From an uncultured Erythrobacter sp. (lineage in GTDB: Bacteria; Pseudomonadota; Alphaproteobacteria; Sphingomonadales; Sphingomonadaceae), in NCBI GenBank assembly GCA_947499095.1, contig CANMMR010000008.1, positions 1-64,000 on the forward strand: 64,000 nt of DNA. The letters are read 5' to 3'. Of this stretch, positions 8,773 through 17,266 are shown piece after piece. A model generated the notes under the pieces. That model saw nothing but the letters and a program-made list of their open reading frames with translations, was not told the DNA's origin and made no database searches. The translations under genes and the position numbers were made by a program. Within the stretch, counting starts at the first letter, position 1, and the number at the start of each line of letters is the position of its first letter.

Positions 8773-9168
8773 TCAGGTGCTCGGGAAGAAGCCCTTCGAC
8801 CAGAGCTTCGCCACGTTGCGCAGCTCGTCGAAATCGCGGCGCACCATGATCGGTGCCTGCTTCTTCGTTTCCTTGATCACGCCGGGCCGCAAGGGCTGCT
8901 CGAAGGCAAGACCCATGCGCGGGCCATCTTTCCACGTGACTGTGCCGAAGGCGTCGAATTGCAACCATTTGAGAAAGCAGTCCGAAATGTCGCTTGCCAC
9001 CCGATCTTCGTGTTCCAACAGGAGGATGTGGGCGCCGCCCTGCGACAAATCGACGATCTCAACCCGCTTGCGACCCTCGAGCGTTTCGAGATAGCCGAGC
9101 ACACCGAGTGGCAAGCGAAGGAAATCGCGTTCTTTTGGTTCCATTATGTCTTTTTGCTGCGTCCCCAT
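8773..9168 (-). CDS. PilZ-domain protein
   Basis: A single-domain PilZ-like protein of 131 residues (123 if the ATG at 9144 is used). PilZ domains bind cyclic-di-GMP in motility, adhesion and exopolysaccharide control. The D-x-S-x-x-G motif is present (DLSQGGAHIL, near residue 42), and FLRLPLGVLGYLE precedes it. The usual RxxxR is degenerate: only R-D-F-L-R-L is seen, so ligand binding is uncertain. Neither candidate start has a strong ribosome-binding site. No partner gene is adjacent. Confidence 0.72.
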   Translation of the reverse strand: MGTQQKDIMEPKERDFLRLPLGVLGYLETLEGRKRVEIVDLSQGGAHILLLEHEDRVASDISDCFLKWLQFDAFGTVTWKDGPRMGLAFEQPLRPGVIKETKKQAPIMVRRDFDELRNVAKLWSKGFFPST

Positions 9169-9236
9169 GACCGACAGGGCTACAACGACGGAGGTTATCG
9201 CTCACTTAACGCCCACAGAAATATTAGCGCTATCCG

Positions 9237-10961
9237 TTACTCGGCCGGCACGGTTTCTCCAGCCTCCGGTGCAACAATACCCGCTGCCGCTTTCGAGCGG
9301 CTTTCGCGCCACCACTCGATGCACACGAGGACCGCTGCGCCCAGACCGATCCAGGTGGTCAGGATGAAAACGTCGTAATAGCCCTGGTTCTCGATCATCT
9401 CGCCGAGCGCGCCGCGGCCGAGCGTACCGACCAGCAGCGTGAGCGAGGACAGCAGCGCGTATTGAACGGCACTGAATTTCTTCGACACGATCGAGGACAG
9501 CCAAGCGATATAAGCCGCCCCTGCAATTCCGATGGCGAGGTTCTCGAACGCGATGGTAATGGTCAGCTTGGCAAGATCCGCATCGCCGATCCCGGGAACC
9601 TGCTCGATCAGATAGGTAAAGCCTACGGCATCGCTGAACGCCTGCATGTAAGCGCCGCCGATCGCCATGTCCGCATAGAGAAGGTTGGTCAGCGCCGCGA
9701 GGATGCCGCCGATCAGTAGCGTCGCCATGCGGCCGATAGTCGTCAGCATCAAACCGCCCAGCGCCAGCCCTGCGATGATGGCGCCCACGCCGAAGAACTT
9801 GGAGGCGAAGGCCACATCGTCGTTCGTATATTCGAGCTCACCGAGGTAGAACGGGTAGGCGAAGGTGCCCCAGATGGCATCGCATATGCGATAGGTCAGC
9901 ACGACCGCGAGGATGAGCACCAGCGACCAGCCCATCCGGCCGACGAGTTCGACCAGCGGCAGTACGAGCGCACGATAAAGGTGGTCGAGCACGTAGGAGC
10001 CACCGCTCACCGGCGGCGCGTCTTCGTGCAGCAGATGCTTGCCCTGCTTCTTCTGCGAAGCGAGCCAGCCAGCGATCAGCGCGGGCAGGATGATCGTCGC
10101 CACGATGATCCACGGACCGACGTTGACCGTAAATTCCGTCGGGTTCGGCCGATCCTCCGGCGCATAAGTCATGGACATGACCATGAAGGCGAGCACGATG
10201 CCGATCGCACCTGCCCACAAGAGGCCGACCAGTGCGAGCGCGCGATTGCGGATGTGCGGATTCAATTCGCCAGCCATTCGCAATGCGCGGACCTGTTCGT
10301 CGCCCTGATTCTCTTCGGCGACACCGGAGGCATTGGGCGCCCACAGGCCGACAAAGCCCACGAACAGCAGAATACCCCCCATCATCATATAGGTCTGGGG
10401 CCAGCCGATACGCGCTGCGATGATCAGCCCGAGCGCACCGCCCACGAGCGAGGAGAGCCGATAGCCCATCTGGTAGACGGTCGAGAGGATGTCGATGGTG
10501 GCACGTTCGTCCGCCACGTCGATACGCCACGCATTGATCGCAATGTCCTGCGTCGCGCTGGCGAAAGCACCTATTCCCGCAAGCAGCGAGAACCAGCCGA
10601 GCTGCGTGCGCGGCTCGAGAATACTCATCGTGATGAGGATCGCGCCCAACAACAGCTGCATCGGCACGATCCATTGCTTCCGCCTGCCGAGTTTGCGCAA
10701 CACCGGAATATTGACCTTGTCGATCAGGGGCGACCACAGGAACTGGAATGCATAGGCCAGCCCGATCAGCGAGAAGATGCCCATCGTCTCCAGATCGACT
10801 TCCGCTTCCGTCAGCCAGGCGAACAGCGTGCCGAGAAACAGCGCAAAGGGCAGGCCGCTGGCAAAGCCGAACAGCAGCATGAAGCCGGTCTTGCGATCCC
10901 CGAGGGCCATGCCGAGCGCCCGCCATGCGGAAATCTTCTTGGTCTCGGCGGCTTCGGCCAT
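9237..10961 (-). CDS. AmpG-like major facilitator permease
   Basis: A 574-residue inner-membrane transporter with about 12-14 hydrophobic segments and the AmpG-type N-terminus (GFASGLPFALFLGTLFAWLT, then GLAYAFQFLWSPLIDK and GRRKQWI). AmpG carries anhydromuropeptides into the cytoplasm in cell-wall recycling and beta-lactamase induction. The start at 10961 (MAEAAETKKISAW) has AAGGA upstream; a further 29 residues could be read upstream but would run into the divergent promoter. There is a long central hydrophilic loop. The substrate is inferred from family. Confidence 0.85.
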   Translation of the reverse strand: MAEAAETKKISAWRALGMALGDRKTGFMLLFGFASGLPFALFLGTLFAWLTEAEVDLETMGIFSLIGLAYAFQFLWSPLIDKVNIPVLRKLGRRKQWIVPMQLLLGAILITMSILEPRTQLGWFSLLAGIGAFASATQDIAINAWRIDVADERATIDILSTVYQMGYRLSSLVGGALGLIIAARIGWPQTYMMMGGILLFVGFVGLWAPNASGVAEENQGDEQVRALRMAGELNPHIRNRALALVGLLWAGAIGIVLAFMVMSMTYAPEDRPNPTEFTVNVGPWIIVATIILPALIAGWLASQKKQGKHLLHEDAPPVSGGSYVLDHLYRALVLPLVELVGRMGWSLVLILAVVLTYRICDAIWGTFAYPFYLGELEYTNDDVAFASKFFGVGAIIAGLALGGLMLTTIGRMATLLIGGILAALTNLLYADMAIGGAYMQAFSDAVGFTYLIEQVPGIGDADLAKLTITIAFENLAIGIAGAAYIAWLSSIVSKKFSAVQYALLSSLTLLVGTLGRGALGEMIENQGYYDVFILTTWIGLGAAVLVCIEWWRESRSKAAAGIVAPEAGETVPAE

Positions 10962-11032
10962 ACGCAGGCATCCTTTGCAAATATCGTGAATTCTTGCGAC
11001 ACTAGCCGCTGGAGAGAGAAAGGAACAGGACC

Positions 11033-12196
11033 GTGGACGTTCCGACAAAGACGCTGCCTGAACGCCGTCCCACAGACGGGATGCTGGCGCTGGCCAAAGA
11101 CATTGCCGACGACCGCAAGCGCGATGCTGCCGAACCTAGCACCGTGCCTGCCTCCGTCTATACCGATCCCGAGTACTGGGCGCGCGAGAAGGCCGCGATC
11201 TATGACAGGATGCCGCAGATCCTGTGCCCCTCCGCCCTGTTGCCCGATCCGGGTATGGCGGTGCCCCATGACGCAACGGGCCGACCGCTGCTAATTACGC
11301 GCGATGGGGAAGGCACGGTCCATGTCTTCCTCAACGTCTGCCGCCACCGCGGCACGCGGCTGGTCGAAAGCGCTGACGTCCAATGCACGAAGAAGCTCGT
11401 CTGCCCTTATCACGCCTGGACCTATGCCGTGGACGGTCGGTTGCTCGCCCTGCCCCGCCCCGACACCTTCCCCGGCCTAGACAAAAGCGACTACGGCCTG
11501 GTGGAGCTACCCTCGTGCGAGACCGGTGGTCTGATCTGGTTCTGTCCGCAGGAGGAGACGGCCGACTTCGGTTTGGCGGAGACGCTCGGCGAGGATTTCC
11601 ATGCCCTCGGAATGGGCGACCACGTTCTCTTCCGCCGCAAGACCCACGAGGTCGCCGGAAACTGGAAGCTCATTATGGATGCCTTCCTAGAGAGCTATCA
11701 CGTTACTCGCCTGCATGCGAAAACCATCGGCCCGTTCTTCAAGGACGGTGCGACCAGCGGCGACATGATCGGCCCGCATTCGCGCAGCGCCGTCGGGCGA
11801 CTGGAGGAGATGGAGGGCATCGACCTGACCGATATGGCCGCGCTGCGCCGCGTCGTTACTTTCGCCTACCAGCTGCTTCCCGGCGCGCTGATCATTCCAA
11901 GCCCCGACTATATCAACGTGATGGTGATGATGCCGCAGGAGCACGACCGCACGTTGGTGGAGGATTTCATGCTCATCCCCGAGCATCCGGCCACCGACAA
12001 GGCCCGCGATCACTGGGAGCGCAGCTGGGCGCTGCTCGACGGAGGCGTATTTGCGGGAGAGGATTTTCGCGCGGCCGAACTCGGCCAGCAGGGTCTTTCG
12101 ACGGGAGCGGTCCCGCATCTCACGCTCGGGACGATGGAAGGCGGCATCAGGCTTTATCACGAGACGGTCGAGGAAGCCTTGCGCGCGGTGAACTGA
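11033..12196 (+). CDS. Rieske-type aromatic-ring-hydroxylating dioxygenase, alpha subunit
   Basis: A 387-residue Rieske non-heme iron oxygenase. The [2Fe-2S] motif is complete: CRHRG (Cys103, His105) and CPYHAW (Cys124, His127). The catalytic half contains the mononuclear-iron histidines in DAFLESYHVTRLHAKT. The start is GTG at 11033 behind GGAACAGGA. No beta subunit, ferredoxin or reductase gene is next to it, so electron partners must be elsewhere. The substrate cannot be predicted; relatives act on aromatic acids, carnitine or quaternary amines. It is transcribed divergently from the AmpG-like gene. Confidence 0.88.
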   Translation: MDVPTKTLPERRPTDGMLALAKDIADDRKRDAAEPSTVPASVYTDPEYWAREKAAIYDRMPQILCPSALLPDPGMAVPHDATGRPLLITRDGEGTVHVFLNVCRHRGTRLVESADVQCTKKLVCPYHAWTYAVDGRLLALPRPDTFPGLDKSDYGLVELPSCETGGLIWFCPQEETADFGLAETLGEDFHALGMGDHVLFRRKTHEVAGNWKLIMDAFLESYHVTRLHAKTIGPFFKDGATSGDMIGPHSRSAVGRLEEMEGIDLTDMAALRRVVTFAYQLLPGALIIPSPDYINVMVMMPQEHDRTLVEDFMLIPEHPATDKARDHWERSWALLDGGVFAGEDFRAAELGQQGLSTGAVPHLTLGTMEGGIRLYHETVEEALRAVN

Positions 12197-12214
12197 GCGC
12201 CTAACCGCGCCCTC

Positions 12215-12982
12215 ATGTCCGACAACCGACTTCCCGAAGCTGGCGACCGTATCGCCAAGCTGCTCGCGCGCGCAGGCGTCGCGAGCAGGCGCGAGATCGA
12301 GCGCATGATCGCCGACGGGCGCATCGCACTAAATGGCAAGGTGCTCGACACGCCGGCAGTGAAGCTCGACAGCCTGCGCGGGGTGACGGTGGACGGCAAG
12401 CCGGTCGGCAAGGCGGAAGAAACGCGGCTGTTCGCCTTCCACAAGCCCTCGGGCATGTTGACGACCGAGCACGATCCCAAGGGTCGCCCCACGATCTACG
12501 CCGCGCTTCGCAATGCCCTCCCCAAGGATGCGGGCCGCGTCATGCCGGTGGGGAGGCTCGACTACAACACGGAAGGGCTTTTGCTGCTCACCAATGATGG
12601 CGAGATGAAGCGCGCGATGGAACTGCCCTCCTCCGGCGTTCCACGCACCTATCGCGCCCGCGCGTTCGGTGATGTGACGCAGGCCCAGCTCGATGAGCTG
12701 ATCGAGGGCGTGGAAGTCGACGGCATCCGCTATGGGCGGATCGAAGCCAATCTCGAACGCGGGTCGGGTCGCAACCGCTGGATCGAGCTGACCTTGCGCG
12801 AAGGCAAGAACCGCGAGGTGCGCCGCGTGCTCGAACATCTCGGGCTTGAGGTGAACCGCCTACTCCGCATCGGCTACGGCCCGTTCCACATCGGCGACCT
12901 GCCGCGCGGGCAGGCGCTGGAGATCAGGCGCGGCGATGTCGCAGGCTTCAAGCGCGAATTGGCGCGCGGGGGCCGCCAGTGA
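12215..12982 (+). CDS. rluB: 23S rRNA pseudouridine synthase, RluB/RsuA family
   Basis: The 255-residue protein has an N-terminal S4 RNA-binding domain (about 12-58, IAKLLARAGVASRREIE) and a pseudouridine synthase domain with the catalytic Asp116 in GRLDYNTEGLLLLTND. KNREVRRVLEHLGLEVNRLLR is the family's C-terminal signature. The RluB subfamily modifies U2605 of 23S rRNA; RsuA, RluE and RluF are related, so the symbol is by best resemblance. Its end overlaps the rsmD start by four bases, coupling two rRNA modification genes. Confidence 0.88.
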   Translation: MSDNRLPEAGDRIAKLLARAGVASRREIERMIADGRIALNGKVLDTPAVKLDSLRGVTVDGKPVGKAEETRLFAFHKPSGMLTTEHDPKGRPTIYAALRNALPKDAGRVMPVGRLDYNTEGLLLLTNDGEMKRAMELPSSGVPRTYRARAFGDVTQAQLDELIEGVEVDGIRYGRIEANLERGSGRNRWIELTLREGKNREVRRVLEHLGLEVNRLLRIGYGPFHIGDLPRGQALEIRRGDVAGFKRELARGGRQ

Positions 12983-13533
12983 GGATCATTGCTGGCGACT
13001 GGCGCGGACGCAAGCTGACAGCGCCGCCGGGCGAGGAAACCCGTCCGACCGCGGACCGGACGCGCGAGACGCTGTTCAACATGCTAGCAAGCCGACTCGG
13101 CAGCTTCGACGAGTTGCACGTGCTCGACCTCTTCGCCGGCTCGGGCGCGCTCGGCCTGGAAGCGCTGTCGCGCGGCGCGGCCTCCTGCCTGTTCGTCGAG
13201 CAGGACAGCGCGGCGGTGAAAGCGATTCGCAGCAATATCGAGACCTTCGAGGCACGGACCAGAGCGACCGTTCAGCAGGCGTCGGTGATGAGCCTCGGCC
13301 CGGCCAAATCCGCGTACCAGCTGATTCTGCTCGATCCACCTTACGGGACCGGCGCGGGCGAAGTCGCTCTGGATCGCATGCTGCGGCTCGGGTGGATCGA
13401 CCCCACGACCTGGATCGCGCTCGAAACCGGCGCGAAGGAAGAGCCGCGGGTCAGCGGGCTCGAATGCGTGGCGGATCGCCGCGTCGGCAAGGCTCGCCTC
13501 TCGCTCCTGAGGCTCGCTACCGACGCGGCGTGA
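12979..13533 (+). CDS. rsmD: 16S rRNA (guanine(966)-N2)-methyltransferase
   Basis: RsmD methylates G966 in the 30S subunit using SAM. The 184-residue protein begins with the family's MRIIAGDWRGRKL (GTG start overlapping the rluB stop). It has RPTADRTRETLFNML, the SAM motif LDLFAGSGALGLEALSRGA and the N6/N2-methyltransferase motif LLDPPYG. Length is normal. Confidence 0.95.
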   Translation: MRIIAGDWRGRKLTAPPGEETRPTADRTRETLFNMLASRLGSFDELHVLDLFAGSGALGLEALSRGAASCLFVEQDSAAVKAIRSNIETFEARTRATVQQASVMSLGPAKSAYQLILLDPPYGTGAGEVALDRMLRLGWIDPTTWIALETGAKEEPRVSGLECVADRRVGKARLSLLRLATDAA

Positions 13534-13539
13534 GGCGCT

Positions 13540-13995
13540 TTACGATCGCTTCATAGGGTCGGAAAGTTCGGAATGCGCTTCATCGATGGCATCCGTTTCC
13601 TCGACCGGATCGGGATCGGCATCGGTAGCGAGTTCGCTTGATTCCGCTTCGCCAATTTGCGTTTCTATCTGGCCCCATGCCGCTTCACGGCCTGCCTCGT
13701 CCATTGCGACCATCGCCAGCTTGTCGCCGTCGGCGAGGCGCCAGAAGAGCTCCTGCCGCTCGGGCACAAGCGTCCAGTAATACTCCTGCACCTCGCCCGG
13801 CCACTGCCGGAACTGGACCTGTCGCTCCTCCGGCCAATCGTCGACAACCGCCATCTGTTCGGGCGTCATCATCGCCCCGGCAGGCTGGGCATCAGCCGGC
13901 GGTGGAGCCGTGGTTTCGGGAGTATCCTGCGCCAATGCAGGAATAGAAATCGTGGCCAGTTGGCCACCGAGAATATACCAAAAAGTCTTTCGCAT
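13540..13995 (-). CDS. small secreted protein of unknown function (paralogue of the next gene)
   Basis: A 151-residue protein with an N-terminal signal peptide (MRKTFWYILGGQLATISIPALAQD), so probably periplasmic. The start at 13995 is chosen because of the AGAGGAAGAG ribosome-binding site. The mature part begins Pro/Ala-rich, then has the block DDWPEERQVQFRQWP, VQEYYWTLVPERQELFW and AAWGQIETQI, and ends with an acidic tail (about 115-148). The block matches residues of the neighbouring gene closely, so the two are tandem paralogues. I do not recognise the family. Confidence 0.8.
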   Translation of the reverse strand: MRKTFWYILGGQLATISIPALAQDTPETTAPPPADAQPAGAMMTPEQMAVVDDWPEERQVQFRQWPGEVQEYYWTLVPERQELFWRLADGDKLAMVAMDEAGREAAWGQIETQIGEAESSELATDADPDPVEETDAIDEAHSELSDPMKRS

Positions 13996-14184
13996 GTGCT
14001 CTTCCTCTAGAAGTGAACATGCGCAACGAACGCGACCCGAATACTTACCCCTCCGGGACCCTCCTTGTCGTTTCAAACGCTTCCGATAAGCAATAGATAG
14101 CCGCGACCGCATTCGCGCTTTCCGCACCGCCCAACGGTGATCGTGGTAAAAATGCGGCGAACGGAGCCCCGCGCATAACCGAAA

Positions 14185-14210
14185 GGCGGGACCGCTTTCA
14201 CGGTCCCGCC
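14185..14210 (-). terminator. intrinsic terminator-like hairpin after the 14265-14822 gene
   Basis: Perfect 10-bp stem (GGCGGGACCG / CGGTCCCGCC) with a six-base loop, followed on the minus strand by TTTCGGTT. It lies 55 bases past the stop of the upstream minus-strand gene and separates it from its paralogue. Confidence 0.65.
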
Positions 14211-14264
14211 ATTGAACTCACAGCCAAGTCGCACTTGCGACACGTTGTGATACCTTAGTTCAAA

Positions 14265-14822
14265 TCAGTCCATCTGGCTGGCGGGACGACCCGGCCAATA
14301 ATCCAGCGGCTTCGTACCGGTGCGGTTCTTTTCCCAGCTATTGATGCAGCCATCCTGCTGGTTCGGCGCGCATACCGGCAGGTCCTCGGCCGAGATGTTA
14401 GCGGCAGTGCTGCGCGTGATCGGCTGAGCGACTTCCTTGCTCACGAAACGCGGCGAGGTCGAAGCCGACGTCGATGCGGTCGTTGGAGTAGTTGCGGTGG
14501 CGCTTGAGCCATTCAACTGAGCGGCGATCTGCGTCCAAGCGGTCGAGCGCTGTTCGGGCGTCATTTCATAGATGCGCACGCGCTGTTCGTCGGTCAGCAC
14601 CCACCAGCCGTTGGTCTGAGCGGGCGTCAGCGTCCAGTAATATTCCTGAACATTGGCAGGCCATGCATCATAGGCGGTCTGGCGGTCGGCAGGCCAGCCA
14701 TCATACATGGCTTTCTGAGCGTCGGTCCACATGTAGGCGTCCGCCTCCATGTGGTCGTCCGCAATGGCGGGAGCGGCAGTGAGAGCCAGGGCTGCTGCGC
14801 CGGCGAGAATCATATTACGCAT
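14265..14822 (-). CDS. small secreted protein of unknown function (VQEYYWTL paralogue)
   Basis: A 185-residue protein with a clear signal peptide (MRNMILAGAAALALTAAPAIADD). The mature part contains MWTDAQKAMYDGWPADRQ, WPANVQEYYWTLTPAQ, LTDEQRVRIYEMTPEQR and AWTQIAAQL, a repeated helix-forming pattern shared with the paralogue at 13540-13995. A Ser/Thr/Ala-rich linker and a Cys-containing end (VCAPNQQDGCINSWEKNR) follow; the two cysteines may form a disulfide. In-frame ATGs at 14837 and 14849 are also possible starts. It is divergent from uvrD. Function unknown. Confidence 0.8.
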   Translation of the reverse strand: MRNMILAGAAALALTAAPAIADDHMEADAYMWTDAQKAMYDGWPADRQTAYDAWPANVQEYYWTLTPAQTNGWWVLTDEQRVRIYEMTPEQRSTAWTQIAAQLNGSSATATTPTTASTSASTSPRFVSKEVAQPITRSTAANISAEDLPVCAPNQQDGCINSWEKNRTGTKPLDYWPGRPASQMD

Positions 14823-14858
14823 TGGAGTGTTCTCCATCTTCGTTTCCATTACCCTTCC

Positions 14859-14884
14859 TACGCAGCACCGCACTGCAATGTTCC
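14859..14884 (-). promoter_or_regulatory. EcfG-like (general stress sigma factor) promoter
   Basis: On the minus strand GGAAC (14884-14880) is followed after 17 bases by CGTA (14862-14859), close to the alphaproteobacterial EcfG consensus GGAAC-N16/17-CGTT. Transcription would begin about 15-30 bases before the possible starts of the secreted-protein gene. One base of the -10 deviates, so this is a candidate only. Confidence 0.4.
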
Positions 14885-14895
14885 GTGGGTCCTCA

Positions 14896-14915
14896 GTACG
14901 TCGGGGTACGTCAGG
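14896..14915. repeat. tandem 10-bp direct repeat in a divergent promoter region
   Basis: GTACGTCGGG is followed directly by GTACGTCAGG, one helical turn apart, between the secreted-protein gene and uvrD. Such spacing suits a dimeric or tandem-binding regulator, but no regulator can be named. Confidence 0.4.
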
Positions 14916-14933
14916 CTTGTATTGCCGCCCAGC

Positions 14934-14948
14934 GTTCCCTAGCTGTTC
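14934..14948 (+). promoter_or_regulatory. LexA SOS box upstream of uvrD/pcrA
   Basis: GTTC-CCTAGCT-GTTC is an exact match to the alphaproteobacterial SOS box GTTC-N7-GTTC. It ends eight bases before the helicase ATG, where bound LexA would block transcription. A second exact box precedes recA in this window. Confidence 0.75.
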
Positions 14949-14956
14949 CGGAGCTC

Positions 14957-17266
14957 ATGTCAGATATCGTACCCACCTCGGAAACCGGCGAAAACGGCGG
15001 AATCCCGCCCTATGCGGCGCAGCTGAACCCGCCCCAGCGCCAGGCGGTTCTCACCACCGAGGGGCCGGTCTTGATGCTGGCCGGAGCAGGTACCGGGAAG
15101 ACCGCAGCACTCACCGCGCGGTTGGCACATCTCATCGCGACCCGCCGGGCGTGGCCCTCCGAAATCCTGTGCGTCACGTTCACGAACAAGGCGGCGCGCG
15201 AAATGCGCGAGCGTGTCGGTAGGCATATCGGTGATGCGGTGGAGGGAATGCCGTGGCTCGGCACCTTCCATTCGATCGGCGCACGCATGCTTCGCCGCCA
15301 TGCCGAGTTGGTCGGCCTGCAGAGCAACTACACCATCATCGACACCGACGACCAGTTGCGTCTGCTCAAGCAGATGATCCAGCAGGAAGAGCTGGACGAG
15401 AAGCGCTGGCCCGCGCGCCAACTGGCCGGGCTGATAGACCGCTGGAAAAACCGTGGCCTCAACCCGGGCGATCTCGATGCAGCCGAGAACGAGGCCTACG
15501 CCAATGGTCAGGGCGCGAAGTTCTACAAGCTTTATCAAGAGCGCCTGAAAACGCTCAACGCCTGCGACTTCGGCGATCTGCTGCTCCACATGCTGAACAT
15601 CTTCCGCCAGCATCGCGACGTGCTGGAGCAGTACCAGAAGCGCTACAAATACATCCTCGTCGATGAGTATCAGGACACCAACCAGGTCCAGTATTTGTGG
15701 CTCCGCCTGCTGGCGCAGGATCGCAAGAACATTTGCGTGGTGGGGGATGATGACCAGTCGATCTATTCCTGGCGCGGCGCCGAAGTGGCCAATATCCTCA
15801 AGTTCGAGAAGGATTTTCCCGGTGCGGCGGTGATCAAGCTGGAGCAGAATTACCGTTCGACCCCCCAGATCCTTGCTGCGGCCTCGGGCTTGATCGACGC
15901 GAATAGCGAACGGCTGGGCAAGACGCTGTGGACCGAACTTCCGGCAGGCGAGAAAGTGCGCGTGATCGGCGTCTGGGACGGACCCGAAGAGGCGCGCCGG
16001 GTAGGCGAGGAGATCGAACGACTGGAGTCCGAAGGCGCCTCGCTGGACGAGGTCGCAATCCTCGTGCGCGCGCAGTACCAGACGCGCGAATTCGAAGACC
16101 GCTTCATCCAGATCGGCCTCAATTACCGCATCGTCGGCGGCTTTCGCTTCTACGAACGCGCCGAAATCCGCGATGCCCTTGCCTATCTTCGCGTCATCGA
16201 GCAGCCCGCCGACGATCTCGCTTTCGAACGGATCTACAACCAGCCCAAGCGCGGCCTCGGCGCGAAGACGCTGGAGGCGATGCGCCGCCATGCCCGCCGC
16301 ACGCAGAGGCCGCTCGCCGCCGCTTCGCTAGATCTAGCCGATAGTGACGAGTTGCCAACCCGCGCGCGCAATACGCTGACTGGCCTGTTGGCCCAGTTCG
16401 TGCACTGGCGGCAGCAATCGGAGAAGGTCACGCCGTCCGAACTCCTGCGCATGGTCATCGCCGAAAGCGGGTATGAGGACATGCTGCAGAAAGATCGCAG
16501 CGCAGAAAGCGCCGGACGGCTGGAAAACCTCTCCGAACTCGCCCGCGCGATGGAGGAATACGAGAGCCTTACCGACTTCCTAGAGCATGTCAGCCTGGTG
16601 GTGGACAACGATCGCGCCGACGATGGCGAGAAGCTGACCATCATGACGATGCATGCGGCCAAGGGGCTGGAGTTCGACCACGTGTTCCTGCCGGGCTGGG
16701 AAGAAGGTGTCTTTCCGAGCCAGCGCGCGCTCGACGAAGGGGGCCTCGCCAGTCTCGAGGAAGAGCGCCGCCTCGCCTACGTCGCCATCACCCGCGCCAA
16801 GCGCCGTTGCACGATTTTCCACGCGGCGAACCGGCGTATCTATGGCCAGTGGACCAGCTCGATTCCCAGCCGCTTCATCGACGAGTTGCCCGAAGAGACG
16901 ATCGAGCGTGAAACCACCATGACCGGCGGCGCGTCGCTCTGGCGCGCGAACTGGACGGAAACCGAAGATCCCTTCGCGCATGTCGCGCGCGACGCGCCGG
17001 GACGTGCGGATAAGCGCGGCCCGGGTTGGCAACGGGCGCTATCGACCGGATATGATGCGACGCCCAAGCGCCTCGCCGAACCGGGCCGCAGCGCTGCCAG
17101 CTTCGCCGCCAAGCCGCGCACCGACATCGCGATCGGTGCCCGCGTATTTCACGACAAGTTCGGCTACGGCACCGTAGTCGATCAGGAAGGCAACAAGCTG
17201 GTCATCGAATTCGAAAAAGCTGGTGAGAAGCGCGTGCTCGATAGTTTCGTCAAACTGGCGGATTAG
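14957..17266 (+). CDS. uvrD: UvrD/PcrA-type superfamily I DNA helicase
   Basis: A 769-residue 3'-5' DNA helicase for excision and mismatch repair and for clearing RecA or replication forks. Walker A AGAGTGKT is at 42-49; CVTFTNKAAREM (Ia), VDEYQDTN (II), GDDDQSIYSWRGA (III), LEQNYRST (IV), TIMTMHAAKGLEF (V) and RRLAYVAITRAKRR (VI) are all present. The C-terminal segment FGYGTVV..GNKLVIEFEKAGEKRVLDSFVKL is the PcrA/UvrD tail that contacts RNA polymerase. The start at 14957 is preceded by CCGGAG and places the SOS box just upstream. It converges on the next gene with a four-base overlap. Confidence 0.95.
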   Translation: MSDIVPTSETGENGGIPPYAAQLNPPQRQAVLTTEGPVLMLAGAGTGKTAALTARLAHLIATRRAWPSEILCVTFTNKAAREMRERVGRHIGDAVEGMPWLGTFHSIGARMLRRHAELVGLQSNYTIIDTDDQLRLLKQMIQQEELDEKRWPARQLAGLIDRWKNRGLNPGDLDAAENEAYANGQGAKFYKLYQERLKTLNACDFGDLLLHMLNIFRQHRDVLEQYQKRYKYILVDEYQDTNQVQYLWLRLLAQDRKNICVVGDDDQSIYSWRGAEVANILKFEKDFPGAAVIKLEQNYRSTPQILAAASGLIDANSERLGKTLWTELPAGEKVRVIGVWDGPEEARRVGEEIERLESEGASLDEVAILVRAQYQTREFEDRFIQIGLNYRIVGGFRFYERAEIRDALAYLRVIEQPADDLAFERIYNQPKRGLGAKTLEAMRRHARRTQRPLAAASLDLADSDELPTRARNTLTGLLAQFVHWRQQSEKVTPSELLRMVIAESGYEDMLQKDRSAESAGRLENLSELARAMEEYESLTDFLEHVSLVVDNDRADDGEKLTIMTMHAAKGLEFDHVFLPGWEEGVFPSQRALDEGGLASLEEERRLAYVAITRAKRRCTIFHAANRRIYGQWTSSIPSRFIDELPEETIERETTMTGGASLWRANWTETEDPFAHVARDAPGRADKRGPGWQRALSTGYDATPKRLAEPGRSAASFAAKPRTDIAIGARVFHDKFGYGTVVDQEGNKLVIEFEKAGEKRVLDSFVKLAD

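Noticed and set aside
9981..11294. 437-residue plus-strand frame through the AmpG-like gene into the oxygenase gene
   Set aside because: It is Arg/Gln/His-rich, crosses a divergent promoter region and overlaps two well-supported genes in other frames.
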